DNA of 64,000 bases from an uncultured Rhodospirillales bacterium. GTDB lineage: Bacteria; Pseudomonadota; Alphaproteobacteria; CACIAM-22H2. The position numbers and the translations under genes are program-made. Below the pieces are notes generated by a model. The model was not told the DNA's origin. It did not search any database and saw only the letters and a list, made by a program, of their open reading frames with translations. This document shows, in pieces, positions 60,723 through 64,000 of the stretch. Position 1 is the stretch's first letter. Each line of letters opens with the position of its first letter. The stretch spans positions 31,757 through 95,756 of the forward strand of contig CALANV010000025.1 in the NCBI GenBank assembly GCA_937926175.1. The letters are read 5' to 3'.

Positions 60723-60820
60723 AGCGGCCGGCGGCGTGACCTGCGGCCTCATCCATATGGCTGCGGCCGCACGGAACGCGCCGGTGGCAACCCGCTTCGC
60801 CCAATCGTGAGGAGTCGCCC

Positions 60821-62164
60821 ATGCGCTACCTTCCGCACACCGATGCCGACCGCCGCGCCATGCTGGATGCGATCGGCGTCGGCTCGATCGACGACCTGTT
60901 CCGTGACGTGCCCGTATCGGCGCGTCTGGAGCGGCCGGTCGATCTGCCGCACCACATGACCGAGCTCGAGGTCGAGCGCGCCATCGGCGCGATGGCCGCG
61001 AAGAACCGGCATGCCGGCAGCCTCGCCTGCTTTCTCGGTGCGGGTGCCTATCGCCACCACATCCCGGCGGCGGTCGATCATCTGATCCAGCGCGGCGAAT
61101 TTCTGACGTCGTACACGCCGTATCAGCCCGAGGTGTCGCAGGGCACGCTGCAGGCCCTGTTCGAATTCCAGACGCAGGTGGCGCTCATCACCGGCATGGA
61201 GATCGCCAACGCCTCCATGTACGACGGCGCCACCGCCTGTGCCGAGGCGGTGATGATGGCGAACCGCCTCACCCGGCGCAAACGCGCGGTGCTGTCGGGC
61301 GGCCTTCATCCGCATTATCGCGAGGTCGTCGAGACCGATGCCCGCTGGACCGGCTTCGACGTCGTCGCGGCCCCGCCCGATGTAGCGGGCGTCGAGGATC
61401 TGGCGGCGATGATCGACGCCGACACCTCGTGCGTCGTCGTCCAGAATCCGTCGGTGTTCGGGCACGTCCGCGACCTGTCGCCGCTTGCCGCAGCCGCGCA
61501 GAAGGCGGGCGCGCTTCTCGTCGTCGTCGTCACCGAAATCGTCTCGCTCGGTCTCCTCATGCCGCCCGGCGCCATGGGCGCCGACATCGTCGCCGCCGAA
61601 GGACAGTCGCTCGGCAATCCGCTCAATTTCGGCGGGCCCTATGTCGGCCTGTTCGCGACGCGCGAGAAATATGTGCGCCAGATGCCGGGCCGCATCGCCG
61701 GCGAAACCGTCGATGCCGACGGACGGCGCGGCTGGGTCCTCACGCTGTCGACGCGCGAACAGCACATCCGGCGCGAGAAGGCGACCTCGAACATCTGCAC
61801 GAATTCTGGGCTGTGCGCGCTCGCCTTCGCCATCCACCTCGCCTTGCTCGGCGAGGCCGGATACACGCAGCTCGCCGCGCTCAATCACGCCAATGCCGTG
61901 CGGCTCGCGGAAAAGCTGGGACAGGTGCCGGGCGTCGAGGTCGTCAACGACACCTTCTTCAACGAGTTCACCTTGCGCCTGCCGAAGCCGGCGGCGCCCG
62001 TCGTCGAACGGCTCGTGAGGAAGGGCGTGCTCGGTGGCGTGCCCGGCGGGCGGCTGTGGCCCGGCAAGCGCGATCTCGCGAACCTGCTGATCGTCGCCGC
62101 GACCGAGACGAATACCGGGGCCGAGATGGATCTCTTCGCCCGTGCCCTGCAGGAGGTGCTGTGA
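60821..62164 (+). CDS. gcvPA: glycine dehydrogenase (decarboxylating) subunit 1
   Basis: N-terminal half of the split P protein, which decarboxylates glycine. 447 residues with MRYLPHTDADRRAMLDAIG, GAGAYRHHIPAAVDHLI, FLTSYTPYQPEVSQGTLQ and NASMYDGATACAEAVMMA, all conserved. It has a degenerate PLP-fold and no active-site Lys, as expected. The stop overlaps the gcvPB start (TGATG). A gap of 98 bases separates it from gcvH. Confidence 0.96.
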   Translation: MRYLPHTDADRRAMLDAIGVGSIDDLFRDVPVSARLERPVDLPHHMTELEVERAIGAMAAKNRHAGSLACFLGAGAYRHHIPAAVDHLIQRGEFLTSYTPYQPEVSQGTLQALFEFQTQVALITGMEIANASMYDGATACAEAVMMANRLTRRKRAVLSGGLHPHYREVVETDARWTGFDVVAAPPDVAGVEDLAAMIDADTSCVVVQNPSVFGHVRDLSPLAAAAQKAGALLVVVVTEIVSLGLLMPPGAMGADIVAAEGQSLGNPLNFGGPYVGLFATREKYVRQMPGRIAGETVDADGRRGWVLTLSTREQHIRREKATSNICTNSGLCALAFAIHLALLGEAGYTQLAALNHANAVRLAEKLGQVPGVEVVNDTFFNEFTLRLPKPAAPVVERLVRKGVLGGVPGGRLWPGKRDLANLLIVAATETNTGAEMDLFARALQEVL

Positions 62165-63726
62165 TGGACATGTCGCAAGGGCGCATCACGCGCCAGGAGA
62201 CGGGCGCGCCGCTGCCCCCGGTCGAGACCGCATCGGGCAATCGCGCGCTGCAGCAGGAAGAACGGCTGCTGTTCGAACAGGGCAGCCCCGGGCGCAGCGG
62301 CGTCGATCTGCCGCCCGTGCCGGACGTTCCCGATCGCCTCGGCGGACTGCGGCGGAAAGGTCCGATCGGACTGCCCGGTCTTTCCGAACCCCAGGTCATC
62401 CGCCATTTCACCCGGCTGTCGCAGAAGAACTACGCGATCGACGCCGGCATCTATCCGCTGGGTTCGTGCACGATGAAGCACAACCCGCGCCTGAACGAGA
62501 AGCTGGCGCGGCTGCCCGGCTTTGCCGACCTTCATCCGCTGCAGCCCATAAGCACGGTTCAGGGCGCGCTCGAGCTGATGGACACGCTGGCGCGCTGGCT
62601 CAAGGCGCTCACCGGCATGCCCGCGGTGGCCCTGAGCCCCGCCGCCGGTGCGCACGGCGAGTTCTGCGGCATGGTCGCGATCCGCGCCGCGCTCGAGGCC
62701 CGCGGCGAAGGCGACCGCCGGCGCGTGCTGGTGCCTGAGTCCGCCCACGGCACCAACCCGGCAACGGCGGCGGCCTGCGGCTTCATCGTCGATCCAATCC
62801 CGGCGAACGCCCGGGGCCGCGTCGATCTCGACGCGTTCAAGGCGAAGTTGGACTCCGACGTCGCCGCGGTCATGCTGACCAATCCCAATACCTGCGGCCT
62901 GTTCGAGCCCGACGTCGTCGAGATCGCGCGCCTCGTGCACGAGGCGGGCGGCTACTTCTACTGCGACGGCGCCAACTTCAACGCCATCGTCGGGCGGGTG
63001 CGGCCGGCGGATCTCGGCATCGATGCGATGCACATCAACCTGCACAAGACCTTCTCGACGCCGCATGGCGGCGGTGGGCCGGGCGCGGGACCGGTGGTGC
63101 TGTCGGAAGCGCTCGCCCCGTACGCGCCGCTACCCTACGTCGTCCACGGGCCGAAGGGCTTCCGCCTCGTCGAGACGAAGGAGAAAGGCACCGCGCCGTT
63201 CGGCCGGCTCAAGGCCTTCCACGGGCAGATGGGCATGTTCGTCCGCGCGCTCGCCTACATGATGAGCCACGGCGCCGACGGCCTCCGCCGCGCCGCCGAG
63301 GACGCGGTGCTGAACGCGAACTACGTCATGGCGAAGCTGCGCGACGTGATGACGCCCGCCTTCGACGGCCCGTGCATGCACGAATGCCTGTTCGACGACC
63401 GCTTCCTCAAGGACACCGGCGTCACCACGCTCGATTTCGCCAAGGCGATGATCGACGAGGGCTTCCATCCGATGACGATGTATTTCCCGCTCGTCGTCCA
63501 CGGCGCCATGCTGATCGAGCCGACCGAATCCGAAAGCCGCGGCTCGCTCGATGCGTTCATCGCCAGCGTGCGCGCGCTGGCCGAGCGCGCGAAGCGGGGC
63601 GAGGCGGACTTCTTCCGCGCTGCGCCACGTCTTGCGCCCAGACGCCGCCTGGACGAGACGCGCGCCGCGCGCCAGCCGGTCCTGCGCTGGCGCCCGCCCG
63701 CGCCGGCCCAGGCTGCGGCGGAATAG
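62164..63726 (+). CDS. gcvPB: glycine dehydrogenase (decarboxylating) subunit 2
   Basis: PLP-bearing half of the split P protein. The ATG at 62164 overlaps the gcvPA stop, giving 520 residues. AIDAGIYPLGSCTMKHNPR, ALSPAAGAHGEFCGM, VPESAHGTNPATAA and the PLP Lys295 in AMHINLHKTFSTPHGGGGPG are intact. It ends the gcvT-gcvH-gcvPA-gcvPB operon; a strong hairpin follows 17 bases after the stop. The C-terminal 30 residues are Arg/Pro/Ala-rich and probably disordered. Confidence 0.96.
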   Translation: MDMSQGRITRQETGAPLPPVETASGNRALQQEERLLFEQGSPGRSGVDLPPVPDVPDRLGGLRRKGPIGLPGLSEPQVIRHFTRLSQKNYAIDAGIYPLGSCTMKHNPRLNEKLARLPGFADLHPLQPISTVQGALELMDTLARWLKALTGMPAVALSPAAGAHGEFCGMVAIRAALEARGEGDRRRVLVPESAHGTNPATAAACGFIVDPIPANARGRVDLDAFKAKLDSDVAAVMLTNPNTCGLFEPDVVEIARLVHEAGGYFYCDGANFNAIVGRVRPADLGIDAMHINLHKTFSTPHGGGGPGAGPVVLSEALAPYAPLPYVVHGPKGFRLVETKEKGTAPFGRLKAFHGQMGMFVRALAYMMSHGADGLRRAAEDAVLNANYVMAKLRDVMTPAFDGPCMHECLFDDRFLKDTGVTTLDFAKAMIDEGFHPMTMYFPLVVHGAMLIEPTESESRGSLDAFIASVRALAERAKRGEADFFRAAPRLAPRRRLDETRAARQPVLRWRPPAPAQAAAE

Positions 63727-63742
63727 CGGTCCCATCCCCATC

Positions 63743-63775
63743 GCCCCTCGCCACGTTCAAGCGGCGGCGAGGGGC
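63743..63775 (+). terminator. hairpin terminator of the gcv operon
   Basis: Perfect ten-base stem GCCCCTCGCC/GGCGAGGGGC with a 13-base loop, just after gcvPB. There is no T tract (AAAGG follows), so it could be a weak or Rho-assisted terminator. Confidence 0.55.
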
Positions 63776-63832
63776 AAAGGATCACGCGCGCATCGCTTGG
63801 GTGCAGACCTCCGCCCGGCGATGACGCCGGCC

Positions 63833-64000
63833 GTCGCGGCTGGACCGCGATTCTTCATCGGCTAAACTCTCGCGAGGCTCAGCAAATCATCGCCGATCGT
63901 TGCGGCTGGACCGCGATTCTTCATCGGCTAAACTTTTGCGGCCGTTCTCGTGTCTGACGATTGCGTTGCGGCTGGACCGCGATTCTTCATCGGCTAAACT
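63833..64000. CRISPR. start of a CRISPR array, type II-C-like repeats, runs off the window
   Basis: Three 36-base repeats at 63833-63868, 63899-63934 and 63965-64000, separated by two different 30-base spacers (63869-63898 and 63935-63964). Repeats 2 and 3 are identical; repeat 1 differs only at base 3 (C for T). The repeat begins GTTGCGGCTGGACCGCG and ends TTCATCGGCTAAACT. The 36/30 geometry, the GTTG start and the GCTAAAC end resemble type II-C arrays of alphaproteobacteria, as I remember them. The 106 bases between gcvPB and repeat 1 contain no AT-rich leader and no anti-repeat, so leader, tracrRNA and cas genes are probably to the right, outside the window. The array is cut exactly after repeat 3. 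Confidence 0.92.

Noticed and set aside
63776..63832. Search for a tracrRNA anti-repeat between gcvPB and the array
   Set aside because: No stretch complementary to the repeat was found in the 106 bases; the only structure is the gcv terminator hairpin.

Overview
This 64 kb window is GC-rich, densely packed chromosomal DNA from an alphaproteobacterium, most likely a member of Rhodospirillales or a close relative. The evidence is gene order: aroA-cmk-rpsA-sppA-ihfB-lapA, trpF/trpB/trpA-accD-folC, tsaE-amgK-murU-addB-addA, the aa3 oxidase operon coxB-coxA-ctaB-ctaG-coxC-surf1, thrC-M16 peptidase, ispH-thrB-rnhA, and gcvT-gcvH-gcvPA-gcvPB. No rRNA, tRNA or insertion sequence was recognised. Most of the window is vertically inherited housekeeping DNA with many 4-base ATGA/GTGA gene overlaps.

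Layout. 0-6 kb: aromatic amino acid, nucleotide and translation genes. 6-8.4 kb: a small insertion holding an ornithine-cyclodeaminase-family enzyme, a decayed HAD phosphatase and a FAD-dependent amine oxidase. 8.5-15.4 kb: pyrF, trp genes, accD and folC, with an unusual Met/Gln-rich secreted protein between trpF and trpB. 15.6-27.5 kb: leftward block trxA, addA, addB, murU, amgK, tsaE, interrupted between trxA and addA by a rightward three-gene cassette (PqqD-HprK kinase fusion, nucleotidyltransferase, short Gly/Cys-rich peptide). 27.7-35 kb: ferredoxin/flavodoxin-NADP reductase, a PAS histidine-kinase homologue whose phosphoacceptor His is Tyr, ahcY, uppP, tldD. 35.5-43.7 kb: cytochrome oxidase biogenesis, including a 43-residue membrane peptide, then an M32 carboxypeptidase and a guanine-deaminase-like enzyme. 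44-47.3 kb: a gene-poor stretch with two perfect inverted repeats, then thrC and an M16 peptidase. 47.3-56 kb: yqgE, a three-domain DsbD/ScsB protein, peroxiredoxin, cytochrome c, rnhA, SIMPL protein, thrB, ispH, a decayed CDGSH gene, a lipoprotein and a methyltransferase. 57-58.7 kb: a 557-residue orphan with a PD-(D/E)XK-like nuclease motif. 58.8-63.7 kb: glycine-cleavage operon behind a tandem glycine riboswitch. 63.8-64 kb: the first three repeats of a CRISPR array that runs off the window.

The strongest candidates for undescribed biology are the kinase/nucleotidyltransferase/peptide cassette at 16.2-18.9 kb, which looks like a peptide-modification system set into conserved synteny, and the orphan PD-(D/E)XK protein at 57.1-58.7 kb. 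The CRISPR array resembles type II-C repeats, but its cas genes lie outside the window. Two pseudogenes (HAD at 7.05 kb, CDGSH at 55.0 kb) and the His-less histidine kinase are also worth a look. All functional calls come from reading motifs by eye and from remembered family features; no database search was run.
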